Source: Mucilaginibacter sp. L3T2-6 (GTDB lineage Bacteria; Bacteroidota; Bacteroidia; Sphingobacteriales; Sphingobacteriaceae). From it: a DNA stretch of 64,000 nt. Numbering within the stretch: the first letter of the stretch is position 1; the number at the start of each line of letters is the position of its first letter. The notes under the pieces were generated by a model, which worked only from the letters and a program-made list of their open reading frames with translations, was not told the origin of the DNA and did not search any database. The translations under genes were made by a program, and so were the position numbers. Of this stretch, positions 53,233 to 61,530 are shown one piece after another. The DNA lies in contig NZ_JAUMKC010000018.1 in assembly GCF_030519355.1 (NCBI RefSeq), positions 1 through 64,000 of the forward strand, given 5' to 3'.

Positions 53233-53652
53233 TTAGATAATTTGTGCTATAAATTTGTATACTTTGTAAGTGAAGGCAGTTGCGGCTACGGGGCAACCGC
53301 TGTTTAAGCTTTGCTGACTTGGTTTAAATCTTTCAGCAGGATAGGCAAAGGCGCTTTTAAAATCAGCAGTAATTTTATCGCCGGTGGTTTTCAATGGATA
53401 AAAAGTGAATATGACGATGTTGGTTTGCGGGTTAACTAATACATGGTCAATTCCCTGCTGGTGATACATCCAGGCTGCTATTTTGTCCGCGTCGTCTTGA
53501 GTCAGCTGCTGCCTGACATCTATTCGGGCCATGACCTTAGTGTATTTGTCCGCTTTGGGCCGGTAAACATAATAAATGTGAGCCGCAAGGACGAGTGTGA
53601 GCAGCAGAATGGTTCCGCCTGTCCACAGTGCAATTTTTTTAATTTTCTTCAT
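53233..53652 (-). CDS. Single-TM membrane protein next to the globin gene
   Basis: The 139-residue protein has an N-terminal TM (about 8-28) and a periplasmic domain with the sequence pattern of a small ferredoxin-like fold: MARIDVRQQLTQDDADKIAAW, GIDHVLVNPQTNIVIFTFYP. A Cys-Pro lies near the C-terminus. I do not recognise a named family. Its 13-base spacing to the globin gene on the same strand indicates a two-gene operon, so it may help the globin in heme, oxygen or nitric-oxide handling; this is inference from position. Confidence 0.65.
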   Translation of the reverse strand: MKKIKKIALWTGGTILLLTLVLAAHIYYVYRPKADKYTKVMARIDVRQQLTQDDADKIAAWMYHQQGIDHVLVNPQTNIVIFTFYPLKTTGDKITADFKSAFAYPAERFKPSQQSLNSGCPVAATAFTYKVYKFIAQII

Positions 53653-54177
53653 AGCTGTGATGATTAAGTGTGCAAGATGTTAATGACTTTGTTTTGACAG
53701 TTGCTCCATTTACGGTGGTTTGTATTATTGCGGTTTTATAAACCGGGTAAATAATTTGCTTTATATTATAAATAGTTAATAATCAATGATTTTATTTTAT
53801 TCTGAATAGTTGTTTTGATACGAATTCCAAGTGTTTTGCCGGTAGAGAAACTCTTTTTTATTTTGATTTTGTTGGAAATAAATCGTGAAATCACGAATCT
53901 GTGGCGTTGCGAACATTATAGCTGCCTCATGGGTCCCGCCACTGATAAAAGGTTTCCCTGGATCAGTAGCCTGGATGGATAAATTGCTGGTTAAATAAAG
54001 GCTTAGTGTATTATTGGAATAAAAAAAAACCTTAATATGCCGATAGCATTTTGGGCATAAAGAATTTTTTCATTTAAAATCCAAAATTACTCTGCTGTGA
54101 TTTTTTATTAAAACCTTCCTGCGCCTTTTGCAGTTAATTAAGCTTAGCAACGTACCCGGATTACTTAACTAGTCACT
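53653..54177. other. 525-base intergenic region, promoters of divergent genes
   Basis: No gene was called. The region is AT-rich with a short dyad TCGTGA-AA-TCACGA at 53883-53896 and several possible promoter elements. An open stretch of about 50 codons (about 53810-53982) lacks an ATG near its head and no family is apparent, so I leave it out. The divergent membrane-protein and DUF3943 genes must both be controlled from here. Confidence 0.5.
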
Positions 54178-55605
54178 ATGCGCCCAACCTGTACTCATCT
54201 GCTCCCCGCAAAATATTTTTTTGTTTTACTATGCGTTGCCTTTATTTTTCCGAAAAGCCTTTTTGGCCAGATAGAAGTTGACCGTAAACAGCAAAGGGAA
54301 GCCGATAGCCTGGCAAAAGCAAAGCTTTTTTATACACCCAGGGAGCGCACACATCATTTCGGCCGTGCTGCTTTGTTTCTCGGTATCGCGGAGGTTACAC
54401 CCTGGCTATTTGACAGGTACGTTACCCAAAAAGATTACGCCCGTATTTCCTGGAAAACGGTTGGGCATAATATTAATCCTGCCCATTGGGAATTTGATAA
54501 CGACGAGTTTCAAACCAATCAGTTTGGCCACCCATACCATGGCAGTAATTTTTACAGTGCATTCAGGGTAAACGGGTATTCTTTTTGGCAGGCTGCGCCC
54601 GCTGCTTTTGCAGGGAGTTATCTGTGGGAAACCTTCGCCGAAAACCAGGCGCCTGCTCCAAATGATTTTATCAATACAAGCTACGGCGGCATCATTTTAG
54701 GCGAGATGACTTACCGTCTGTCGAATAAGATAGTAAATAATCGCACCCGTGGTTTTAAAAGGCAGGTGGATGAAGTGTTTGCCTTCCTGGTAAATCCAAT
54801 GAACGGACTGCACCGGATCACAACCGGAAAATGGGGTAAAGTGAGTGGGAATTCCACAGAAAGGGATTCGTCAAAAATATATGCTGAGTTCGGCCTGGGC
54901 ATACGCACATTTAATAACGGTCTGCACAACGCACAATCCGGGTGGTTCGGACACATTAAACTGCTGTATGGAACGCCTTATGAAAATTACAGGGTTCCAT
55001 TCAGCAATATTTCCGTTAACGCTGAATTCGGCAAAGATGATAGTACCCGTATCAACGTGGTAACTGTTTATGGATCGCTGGCCGGCTGGGAGATCGCCTC
55101 AACTGAAAAGCAGGAACATCTTGCGGTGCTATCCGCCAACTATGACTACGTCCGGAACGTCGCTTTTTTTTATGGGGCACAAAGCTTAAGAATAAACGTT
55201 CTGTCGGAGTTTGACATATCAAAGAAAATCACCATTAATACCCAGGTAGGGGGAGGGGCGTTGATATTGGGCGCCGTGCCGGACCGTTATTTTACACGCG
55301 GCCGGAACTATGATTACGGCTCGGGAGCTGCATATAATCTTTCGGGCGGAATCAATTTTGCTAATAAATTGTTTTATAATCTTAATTACCGCGGCGGCTG
55401 GCTTGTTACGTTAAATGGCAGTGCATCGCACTATTTTCTGCATACCCTGTCATCAGAATTTGGCTACCACATCAATAAGAGCCTGGAACTTGCAGCAGAG
55501 CCAGGCTACCTGATACTCAATTCTTATTACAACCAGCATCCTACCATCAACAGTAAATACCCCTATTTCAGGGCGTCGCTGCGTTACACCGTGAATTTTC
55601 AATAA
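54178..55605 (+). CDS. DUF3943 domain outer-membrane-like protein
   Basis: A 475-residue protein with a signal peptide (ending LFGQ at about 30). It contains the DUF3943 pattern: WKTVGHNINPAHWEFDNDEF, QFGHPYHGSNFYSAFRVNGY, and TSYGGIILGEMTYRLSNKIV. The C-terminal half alternates aromatic and polar residues, as in a membrane beta barrel, and it ends in an aromatic residue near the C-terminus (YTVNFQ). The family is of unknown function and common in Bacteroidota and Proteobacteria. It is followed by a divergently regulated MarR unit on the same strand. Confidence 0.85.
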   Translation: MRPTCTHLLPAKYFFVLLCVAFIFPKSLFGQIEVDRKQQREADSLAKAKLFYTPRERTHHFGRAALFLGIAEVTPWLFDRYVTQKDYARISWKTVGHNINPAHWEFDNDEFQTNQFGHPYHGSNFYSAFRVNGYSFWQAAPAAFAGSYLWETFAENQAPAPNDFINTSYGGIILGEMTYRLSNKIVNNRTRGFKRQVDEVFAFLVNPMNGLHRITTGKWGKVSGNSTERDSSKIYAEFGLGIRTFNNGLHNAQSGWFGHIKLLYGTPYENYRVPFSNISVNAEFGKDDSTRINVVTVYGSLAGWEIASTEKQEHLAVLSANYDYVRNVAFFYGAQSLRINVLSEFDISKKITINTQVGGGALILGAVPDRYFTRGRNYDYGSGAAYNLSGGINFANKLFYNLNYRGGWLVTLNGSASHYFLHTLSSEFGYHINKSLELAAEPGYLILNSYYNQHPTINSKYPYFRASLRYTVNFQ

Positions 55606-55679
55606 TGCCTGTTTGACTGAGAACTATTTTGTATGCAGGTCTGTAGACTTACATGCTAATGGGGCCATTTTCTCTCTAT

Positions 55680-55712
55680 ATAGTTGATTTTGTCAACTAT
55701 TCATTATATTTA
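55680..55712 (+). promoter_or_regulatory. Operator and promoter of the marR gene
   Basis: ATAGTTGA (55680-55687) and TCAACTAT (55693-55700) form a perfect 8-bp inverted repeat around TTTTG, 17 bases before the marR ATG. The TTG inside the left arm may serve as -33 and TATATTTA (55705-55712) as -7, so the palindrome overlaps the promoter. This is the expected layout for MarR autorepression. The ATG lies four bases after the -7 element. Confidence 0.6.
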
Positions 55713-55716
55713 CCTG

Positions 55717-56166
55717 ATGAATACAGAATATATAGAGCGTTTGCGGTTATTTAACCGGTTTTACACTTCCGTAATGGGTTTGTTGGATAAGCAATACCTT
55801 GATAGTAACTTTTCACTTACCGAAGTGCGCGTTTTATATGAACTAGCTAATAACGTCGGCGAAATTACAGCAACAGCCCTGATCCAGTTGCTCCATCTTG
55901 ATAAAGGATACCTCAGCCGGATACTGCGGACATTTGAAAAGAAAAAGCTGATCATAAAAAAGCAATCGGCGACCGATAAGAGGGCTTTCTTCCTTCAGCT
56001 TTCTCCGCAGGGAGAGAAAATTTTTACAGGCCTGAATGCAGCTGCGCAGCAACAAGCGGCTCACTTATTATCGTCAGTTGGCGATGCTGATGCGGCCAGC
56101 CTAATCGGGCATATGGATGCCATCCGTAATATATTAACAAAAACGGTTGTAAAAAATGAATGTTAA
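55717..56166 (+). CDS. MarR family transcriptional regulator
   Basis: The ATG at 55717 (MNTEYIERLRLFNRFYTSVM) is preferred over 55684, which lies inside the operator. The 149-residue protein has a winged helix: FSLTEVRVLYELANN, ALIQLLHLDKGYLSRILRTF (recognition helix) and KKQSATDKRAFFLQLSPQG wing. It probably represses its own promoter through the palindrome just upstream. Its stop overlaps the start of a GNAT gene by 11 bases; in other bacteria these two modules occur as one fused MarR-GNAT protein. The ligand is unknown. Confidence 0.92.
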   Translation: MNTEYIERLRLFNRFYTSVMGLLDKQYLDSNFSLTEVRVLYELANNVGEITATALIQLLHLDKGYLSRILRTFEKKKLIIKKQSATDKRAFFLQLSPQGEKIFTGLNAAAQQQAAHLLSSVGDADAASLIGHMDAIRNILTKTVVKNEC

Positions 56167-56656
56167 TATCAATGATATACAAATCCGTACTGAACTACGG
56201 CCGGGCGATATTGGCTATATTACCTGGATGCATGGCGTGATATACAGCAAAGAAAACAACTTCGGACTTAGTTTCGAAGCATATGTTGCAAAGGGCTTCT
56301 ATGAGTTCTGTCAAAATTATGATGCTGAATTGGACAGTGTATGGCTGGCTGAGCATAATGAACGAACGGTTGGCTTTTTGCTTTTAATGCATCGGGAAAA
56401 TAATGCAGCGCAGTTGCGTTATTTTCTGCTCGATCCAGGCTACAGGGGTATTGGGCTGGGTAAGAAGCTTACCTTTTTGTTCATGGATTTTCTTAAAGCC
56501 CGGGGCTATAAGTCTTGCTATTTATGGACGACCAATGAACAAGAGACTGCGATAAGCATTTATAAGAAATTAGGTTTTCTCTTGACGGATGAGGTTGAAT
56601 CGGCGGCTTTTGGCAAACTGTTAAAAGAACAGCGTTATGAAATAGCACTGAAATAA
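56156..56656 (+). CDS. GNAT acetyltransferase coupled to MarR
   Basis: A 166-residue GNAT with GDIGYITWMHGVIYSKENNF at the start, the acetyl-CoA loop RYFLLDPGYRGIGLGKKLT and NEQETAISIYKKLGFLL at the C-terminus. The N-terminal GYITWMHG segment is characteristic of the acetyltransferase half of MarR-GNAT fusions. The 11-base overlap with marR means translational coupling. The acceptor is not known. Confidence 0.9.
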   Translation: MNVNINDIQIRTELRPGDIGYITWMHGVIYSKENNFGLSFEAYVAKGFYEFCQNYDAELDSVWLAEHNERTVGFLLLMHRENNAAQLRYFLLDPGYRGIGLGKKLTFLFMDFLKARGYKSCYLWTTNEQETAISIYKKLGFLLTDEVESAAFGKLLKEQRYEIALK

Positions 56657-56717
56657 ATATTAATAAAAAGAGTCCCCAGCCTTTGTTGAGACACTTAAAT
56701 TAAATCAGCATAGCAGA

Positions 56718-57152
56718 TTAAACGCTCAATAGGGTGCTTTCCCGGCTAATGACGTCGGCGATACTGGTTTCAGAAAGTATTTTAAGCGTAGCATCACGCA
56801 CTTCGATAAATACGTCGCGAATGCCGCAGGTCGTTTCCTGGTGGCACTCGTCACATTTATGATAAAAATTTAAACTGGCGCAGGGTACCATAGCTATAGG
56901 CCCATCTGTAATGCGCATTATCTGTACCAGGAATATTTCTTTAGGATCCCTGTTAAGACTATATCCGCCACCGGCCCCTTTTTTACTATATAGAAAGCCA
57001 GCGTTGCGCAGGTCGAGCAGTATTTGTTCAAGAAACTTCTTTGGTATGCGTTCTTCCTCCGCTATTTTGGAGATTTGCATCGGTGGTTTGTCTGTATTCT
57101 TTCCCAGTACCACAAGTGCCTTGATGGCATACTTTGTTTTTTTCGATAACAT
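56718..57152 (-). CDS. Rrf2 family regulator with four-cysteine motif
   Basis: A 144-residue regulator: N-terminal helix-turn-helix (KTKYAIKALVVLG, ISKIAEEERIPKKFLEQILL), GGGYSLNRDPKEI wing, then Cys91, Cys100, Cys103 and Cys109 (C-x8-C-x2-C-x5-C) followed by IRDVFIEVRDA. Rrf2 proteins with clustered cysteines bind iron-sulfur clusters and sense iron, nitric oxide or redox state; the four-cysteine form here probably does the same. Neighbouring genes do not reveal its regulon. It is transcribed alone, with the MOSC gene upstream on the same strand at 165 bases. Confidence 0.9.
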   Translation of the reverse strand: MLSKKTKYAIKALVVLGKNTDKPPMQISKIAEEERIPKKFLEQILLDLRNAGFLYSKKGAGGGYSLNRDPKEIFLVQIMRITDGPIAMVPCASLNFYHKCDECHQETTCGIRDVFIEVRDATLKILSETSIADVISRESTLLSV

Positions 57153-57316
57153 ATTTACGGTGTCGCTTACAAAGATAGATAAAAGATTTTGTGTTGCCTT
57201 AACGCTGAATTTACAGTGATGCTTGTTGTAAAGATAACATTTTATTTAATGGAGATAAAATGTAATGCATGCATAGTAAGTAAGGTTGCTTTGCAGCTCG
57301 CAATAATTTTTTGATT

Positions 57317-58150
57317 TTAAACCAAAAAACGCTCATCGACATTTTTTTGCAAGACAATCAATTCATCACCAACTGCAATCCCGCCTTCGCCCTTATGAAT
57401 CAAATTTTGCCCGAATAGGATCTTGTTATTTTTGAACCGGTATTTAGCCAGTGTTTTTAACGGCTCTTTGCCCGTTATGGCAGTATCCTGGTCTACCGTC
57501 GTCATTATGCAGCGGGCACAAAGCTTAACACCATAAAAATTGATGTTGTTGATTGTAAAATGACCGTACAGATCTTCACCAAACGGTTCGCCGCCGGTAA
57601 AAACTATATTAGGCCTAAAGCGATTCATAGGCAATGCCTCAGTAAGCCTGGAGTTCAGGTTATCCAGCGACGCTTGCCCGACTAGCAGGAATGGATAAGC
57701 ATCTGCAAATGAAGTGATCGAATCCTCCTTAGCATAACGTTGATCAACCATACGGTGCGTACTGTCAGGCATGTAAACTAACCTGCATTTTATACCCAGC
57801 ATTTCGGTAAACCATTTGTCGGCCTCAGCGCTTACTAATTCCGCAATGCAGTTATCATCCCAAATGGTTACCATGACTTGTTCATGACCTGTACCAGGTG
57901 TATAAAAAGGTATGAATATTGATTTGTTGTTGACTTTATGCGTTACCCTTAAACCATCATTTTCGATTGCAACCTGCAATAAAGCCATCTGGTGATGCTC
58001 GCGTTGGGTTATGAAGCAATTGTTCTCATCAACTAACAGCCAACGCCGGTCGTGCCCCAAGCCGCGGGATGTTACAAAAGCTTTTTTTACCGGTATGCCG
58101 GCCAATGATTTGATAGGATAAATGTATAGTTCGCTTACCTTTAGCATCAT
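57317..58150 (-). CDS. MOSC domain protein, mARC/YcbX-like
   Basis: Start set at ATG 58150 (the frame opens at a TTG three bases up). The 277-residue protein has an N-terminal beta-barrel (VSELYIYPIKSLAGIPVKKA) and a MOSC domain with LCARCIMTTVDQDT, the motif that holds the molybdenum-cofactor-ligating cysteine in mARC and YcbX. It lacks the C-terminal 2Fe-2S ferredoxin domain of E. coli YcbX, so a separate electron donor is needed, as in mARC. Expected activity is reduction of N-hydroxylated compounds such as N-hydroxy purines. Confidence 0.88.
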   Translation of the reverse strand: MMLKVSELYIYPIKSLAGIPVKKAFVTSRGLGHDRRWLLVDENNCFITQREHHQMALLQVAIENDGLRVTHKVNNKSIFIPFYTPGTGHEQVMVTIWDDNCIAELVSAEADKWFTEMLGIKCRLVYMPDSTHRMVDQRYAKEDSITSFADAYPFLLVGQASLDNLNSRLTEALPMNRFRPNIVFTGGEPFGEDLYGHFTINNINFYGVKLCARCIMTTVDQDTAITGKEPLKTLAKYRFKNNKILFGQNLIHKGEGGIAVGDELIVLQKNVDERFLV

Positions 58151-58225
58151 CAAATTTATTAAATACGATTTTAAAAGGCATAATAAACAGTTATTTAGTA
58201 TGTTTACGGCCTATTTAATTATCGT

Positions 58226-59092
58226 ATGACAACTAATTTTATAAAGCACATTAAATTTGCCGCAGCAGCTGTGATTTTCTGCTTAGTGGCGCAAGGCAGT
58301 TTTGCCCAAACATCCACGCCGCAAAAACCAGGTGTGGTTTCTTACACCTACCGCAAGGCTTTTGAAAAAGACCCTGCTGCTGCTCTTGATATGATCAAGG
58401 CAGCCGGTTTTACCGATTTAGAACTTTCAAGCCTGTTTGGTAAAACGGCTACTGAAATGAAGACGTTGATGGATGCCCGCGGCATAAAATGTTCTTCATA
58501 CGGCGTGAGCTATGAGGACCTTGTTGGTAAAACTGATCAGGTAGCAAAGGATGCCAAAACGCTCGGCGCTACATTTGTGAGGGTTTCAAACATTCCTCAT
58601 AAAGGGCCATTTACCGAGCAGGATGCACAAAAAGGTATCGACGATTTTAATAAAGTTGGTAAAATACTCCTGGATAAATACAGCTTAAACCTGGTTTACC
58701 ATAATCATGGCTTTGAATATGAGCCATTCCGAAATGGTACTTTGTTCGATTTCCTGGTGGAACAAACCGACCCAAGCTATGTAAGCTTCGAAATGGATAT
58801 TTTCTGGGCTTACTTCCCCGGACAGGAGCCTGCTGCAATTATTGACAAATACACCAGCCGTTTTAAGCTCATACATATAAAAGACCTTAAAAAAGGTGTG
58901 ACCGGAGATTTGTCGGGAACAACATCCCCTGAAAATAGTGTTGTTTTAGGAACAGGCCAGATAAATGTTGCAGATTGCCTGGCAGCCGCAAAAGCAGCTG
59001 GTATATTACATTATTACCTTGAGGATGAAAGCGACAACGTACAGGCGCAGGTTCCTCAGAGCCTCGCTTATCTTGCCGGATTGAAATTATAA
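58226..59092 (+). CDS. Exported sugar phosphate isomerase/epimerase-like TIM-barrel protein
   Basis: A 288-residue protein with a Sec signal (cleavage after SFAQ near 28) and a xylose-isomerase-like TIM barrel (AP endonuclease 2 superfamily): AAGFTDLELSSLFGKTATEM, LNLVYHNHGFEYEPF, SFEMDIFWAYFPG, FKLIHIKDLKKG, YLEDESDNVQAQ. The His, Glu and Asp residues in those strands would hold a divalent metal. Export means it acts on periplasmic sugars, not phosphates. The GMC dehydrogenase downstream suggests a shared pathway such as 3-keto-sugar metabolism. A terminator after it makes the two genes separate transcripts. Confidence 0.85.
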   Translation: MTTNFIKHIKFAAAAVIFCLVAQGSFAQTSTPQKPGVVSYTYRKAFEKDPAAALDMIKAAGFTDLELSSLFGKTATEMKTLMDARGIKCSSYGVSYEDLVGKTDQVAKDAKTLGATFVRVSNIPHKGPFTEQDAQKGIDDFNKVGKILLDKYSLNLVYHNHGFEYEPFRNGTLFDFLVEQTDPSYVSFEMDIFWAYFPGQEPAAIIDKYTSRFKLIHIKDLKKGVTGDLSGTTSPENSVVLGTGQINVADCLAAAKAAGILHYYLEDESDNVQAQVPQSLAYLAGLKL

Positions 59093-59107
59093 TATCGCAT
59101 TTTATTG

Positions 59108-59150
59108 AAAACAAAGCAGCGCAGGTCACAAGCCTGCGCTGTTTTGTTTT
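59108..59150 (+). terminator. Terminator after the TIM-barrel gene
   Basis: CAGCGCAGG pairs with CCTGCGCTG around a 7-base loop and the stem extends through AAAACAAA/TTTTGTTT (one G-U). The U-rich right flank follows at once. It lies 16 bases after the stop at 59092. Confidence 0.9.
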
Positions 59151-59238
59151 TGAGCTTTTTTTTCAATTGTTTGGATATTACGGTAGCCTACAGGAATATT
59201 TTTTTATTTTTAGTAATCCAATTATTTAATGTTTGTTT

Positions 59239-60963
59239 ATGTCTTCAACTGCCGGATTTAATTATACTGCCAATTCAAATCATACTTACGATGCCATTGT
59301 TATCGGTTCGGGAATAAGTGGCGGCTGGGCCGCTAAAGAACTGTGCGAAGCCGGTTTAAAAACACTGGTGCTGGAACGTGGCAAAAAGGTAGAACATTTA
59401 AAAGATTACCCTACCGCCACTAAAAATCCATGGGATTTTAAACATCATGGCGATATCCCTATAAAAAACAAACAGGAAAACCCGGTAGTTAACCGTTGTT
59501 ACGCGTATGACGAAAGTACCGAGCACTTTTTTGTAAAAGATACTGATCATCCCTACATCCAGCAAAAGCCTTTCGACTGGATACGAGGTTACCAGGTTGG
59601 CGGAAAGTCGTTATTGTGGGCGAGGCAAACCCAGCGCTGGAGCAAATATGATTTTGAAGGCCCCGCTCGTGACGGGTTCGCTGTTGACTGGCCAATACGC
59701 TATGATGATTTGGCGCCATGGTATAGCTATGTGGAACGTTTTGCGGGAATCAGCGGAAACAACGATGGGTTAGATACTTTACCCGACGGTGAATTTTTGC
59801 CGCCGTGGGAAATGAACGTAGTAGAAAAAGTGATGCAACAACGCATCATGAACAACTACAAGGACCGAAACGTCATAATCGGACGTTGCGCCCATCTCAC
59901 CAAACCCAAAGAGGTGCATTTACAACAAGGCAGGGGGCAGTGCCAGGCGCGTAATCTTTGCCAGCGCGGCTGTCCCTTTGGCGGATATTTTAGCTCCAAC
60001 TCGTCAACATTACCCACGGCTGCTAAAACCGGCAATCTCACTGTTTTGCCAAATTCTGTAGTCCATTCAATTATTTATGACGAAAAGAAAGGGAAGGCTA
60101 CAGGGGTAAGAGTGATAGATGCGCATTCGAAACAGGCAACTGAATACTTTGCCCGGATAATTTTTGTGAATGCGGCTTGCCTCAATACAAACTTAATATT
60201 GCTTAATTCAACATCGTCGCGTTTCCCGCAAGGTATTGGAAATGATAATGGATTGTTGGGCAAATATATAGCATTCCAGAATTACCGCGGTTCATTAACC
60301 GCGCGCATGGAAGGCTACGAAGATACATATTACTATGGGCGCAGGCCGACGGCTGTAATGATGCCTAACTTCAGGAACGTACATAAACAGGAAACCGACT
60401 TTTTGCGTGGTTATATGGTATTTTATACCGCTACCCGCGGTGGCTGGGGGCATTATACACCTGGCAGCCAAATCGGCGCAGACTATAAGGATGCTATTTC
60501 GGAAGCGGGTAACTGGGGCGTTTATATGATGATGCAGGGCGAAACTATCCCGAAAGCCAGTAACCTGGTTTATTTAAGCAAGGACAAGAAAGATGAATGG
60601 GGTATTCCGCTGCTTGCCGTGTCAGTGGATTATGACGACAATGACGAAAAATCGCTGAAAGACTTTTTACAGCAGGGGGCTGAAATGCTGGAAAAGGCAG
60701 GATGTAAAAACATTAGTCCGAACGATAGCAAACAGGCTCCTGGCCTTGATATTCATGAGGTTGGCGGCGTGCGTATGGGGCATGACCCTAAAACATCCCT
60801 GCTTAACAAGTGGAACCAGTTACATGCCTGCACCAACGTTTTTGTAACTGATGGCGCCTGCATGACCTCAACAGGTACACAAAATCCGTCGCTTACTTTC
60901 ATGGCTATTACTGCCAGGGCGGCTAACTATGCCGCTGAACAAATAAAAAAAGGTAGTCTTTAG
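59239..60963 (+). CDS. GMC family FAD-dependent dehydrogenase with predicted 3Fe-4S site (copy 2)
   Basis: ATG 59239 gives 574 residues; the open frame starts at a TTG six bases earlier. It is a close paralogue of the enzyme at 42635. FAD loop IGSGISGGWAAKEL is at 22-35, C-x5-C-x3-C at Cys235/241/245 (CQARNLCQRGCPFGG), catalytic His in HEVGGVRMG, and NPSLT near the end. The extra insertion in KPKEVHLQQGRGQ before the cysteines distinguishes it from copy 1. It is probably a membrane-linked or cytochrome-coupled sugar dehydrogenase with an Fe-S relay. The sugar-isomerase-like gene directly upstream supports a sugar substrate. Confidence 0.9.
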   Translation: MSSTAGFNYTANSNHTYDAIVIGSGISGGWAAKELCEAGLKTLVLERGKKVEHLKDYPTATKNPWDFKHHGDIPIKNKQENPVVNRCYAYDESTEHFFVKDTDHPYIQQKPFDWIRGYQVGGKSLLWARQTQRWSKYDFEGPARDGFAVDWPIRYDDLAPWYSYVERFAGISGNNDGLDTLPDGEFLPPWEMNVVEKVMQQRIMNNYKDRNVIIGRCAHLTKPKEVHLQQGRGQCQARNLCQRGCPFGGYFSSNSSTLPTAAKTGNLTVLPNSVVHSIIYDEKKGKATGVRVIDAHSKQATEYFARIIFVNAACLNTNLILLNSTSSRFPQGIGNDNGLLGKYIAFQNYRGSLTARMEGYEDTYYYGRRPTAVMMPNFRNVHKQETDFLRGYMVFYTATRGGWGHYTPGSQIGADYKDAISEAGNWGVYMMMQGETIPKASNLVYLSKDKKDEWGIPLLAVSVDYDDNDEKSLKDFLQQGAEMLEKAGCKNISPNDSKQAPGLDIHEVGGVRMGHDPKTSLLNKWNQLHACTNVFVTDGACMTSTGTQNPSLTFMAITARAANYAAEQIKKGSL

Positions 60964-61007
60964 AAACAAATCGCCGGGGAAGGCATCCAATAATAAAACA
61001 GAAGAAT

Positions 61008-61331
61008 ATGTTAGTAACAACAAGCACTCATTTGGAAGGATACAAAATTACCCAGCATCTTGGCATTATCAGGGGTATTACTGTTCGCTCCCGCGGCATA
61101 GGCGGCAATGTATTAGGTGGCTTACAAACGTTGGTGGGCGGTCAGAATACCATTTACACCGAATTATGTGAAACAGCACGCGAGGAAGCGTATCAACTAA
61201 TGATGCAACATGCTCAGCAGCACGGGGCCAACGCAGTAATTAATATGCGGTATGACGCTAATGAAGTTATGAATGGCGTAACCGAAGTATTAGCTTACGG
61301 AACAGCTGTTGTGGTTGAGAAGATACAATAA
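61008..61331 (+). CDS. YbjQ family protein
   Basis: A 107-residue cytosolic protein with the YbjQ/UPF0145 pattern: ITQHLGIIRGITVRSRG, ELCETAREEAYQLMMQHAQQ, GANAVINMRYDANEV and a C-terminal AYGTAVVVEK. Family members form pentameric rings and are sometimes annotated as heavy-metal-binding; the role is unknown. It follows the GMC gene by 44 bases and may be co-transcribed. Confidence 0.9.
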   Translation: MLVTTSTHLEGYKITQHLGIIRGITVRSRGIGGNVLGGLQTLVGGQNTIYTELCETAREEAYQLMMQHAQQHGANAVINMRYDANEVMNGVTEVLAYGTAVVVEKIQ

Positions 61332-61470
61332 CAATATGCTTTGATAAAGCAGTCAGGCTAAATAGTTGGTTGTGAGGTTTTTGCAGTTTGCTATTTATGA
61401 CCCGGTGATCAGCCCGGTAAGCCTCCTTCATTTGCTTCACCGAAAACGGGACGGCCTGTGCTACTTATCA

Positions 61471-61509
61471 AAAAAACAACGAGGCTACCCAAAAAGCAGC
61501 CTCGTTGTT
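61471..61509 (-). terminator. Terminator downstream of the DUF4397 gene
   Basis: AACAACGAGGCT and AGCCTCGTTGTT form a 12-bp stem with an 11-base loop. On the minus strand the stem is followed by a run of Ts, so it terminates the gene whose stop is at 61531. On the plus strand there is no T tract. Confidence 0.85.
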
Positions 61510-61530
61510 CTAGTAGTTGCAGGCTGGTGA

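Noticed and set aside
53810..53982. Open frame of about 50 codons in the gap before the DUF3943 gene
   Set aside because: No ATG near its head, no recognisable family and no codon pattern; more likely non-coding.
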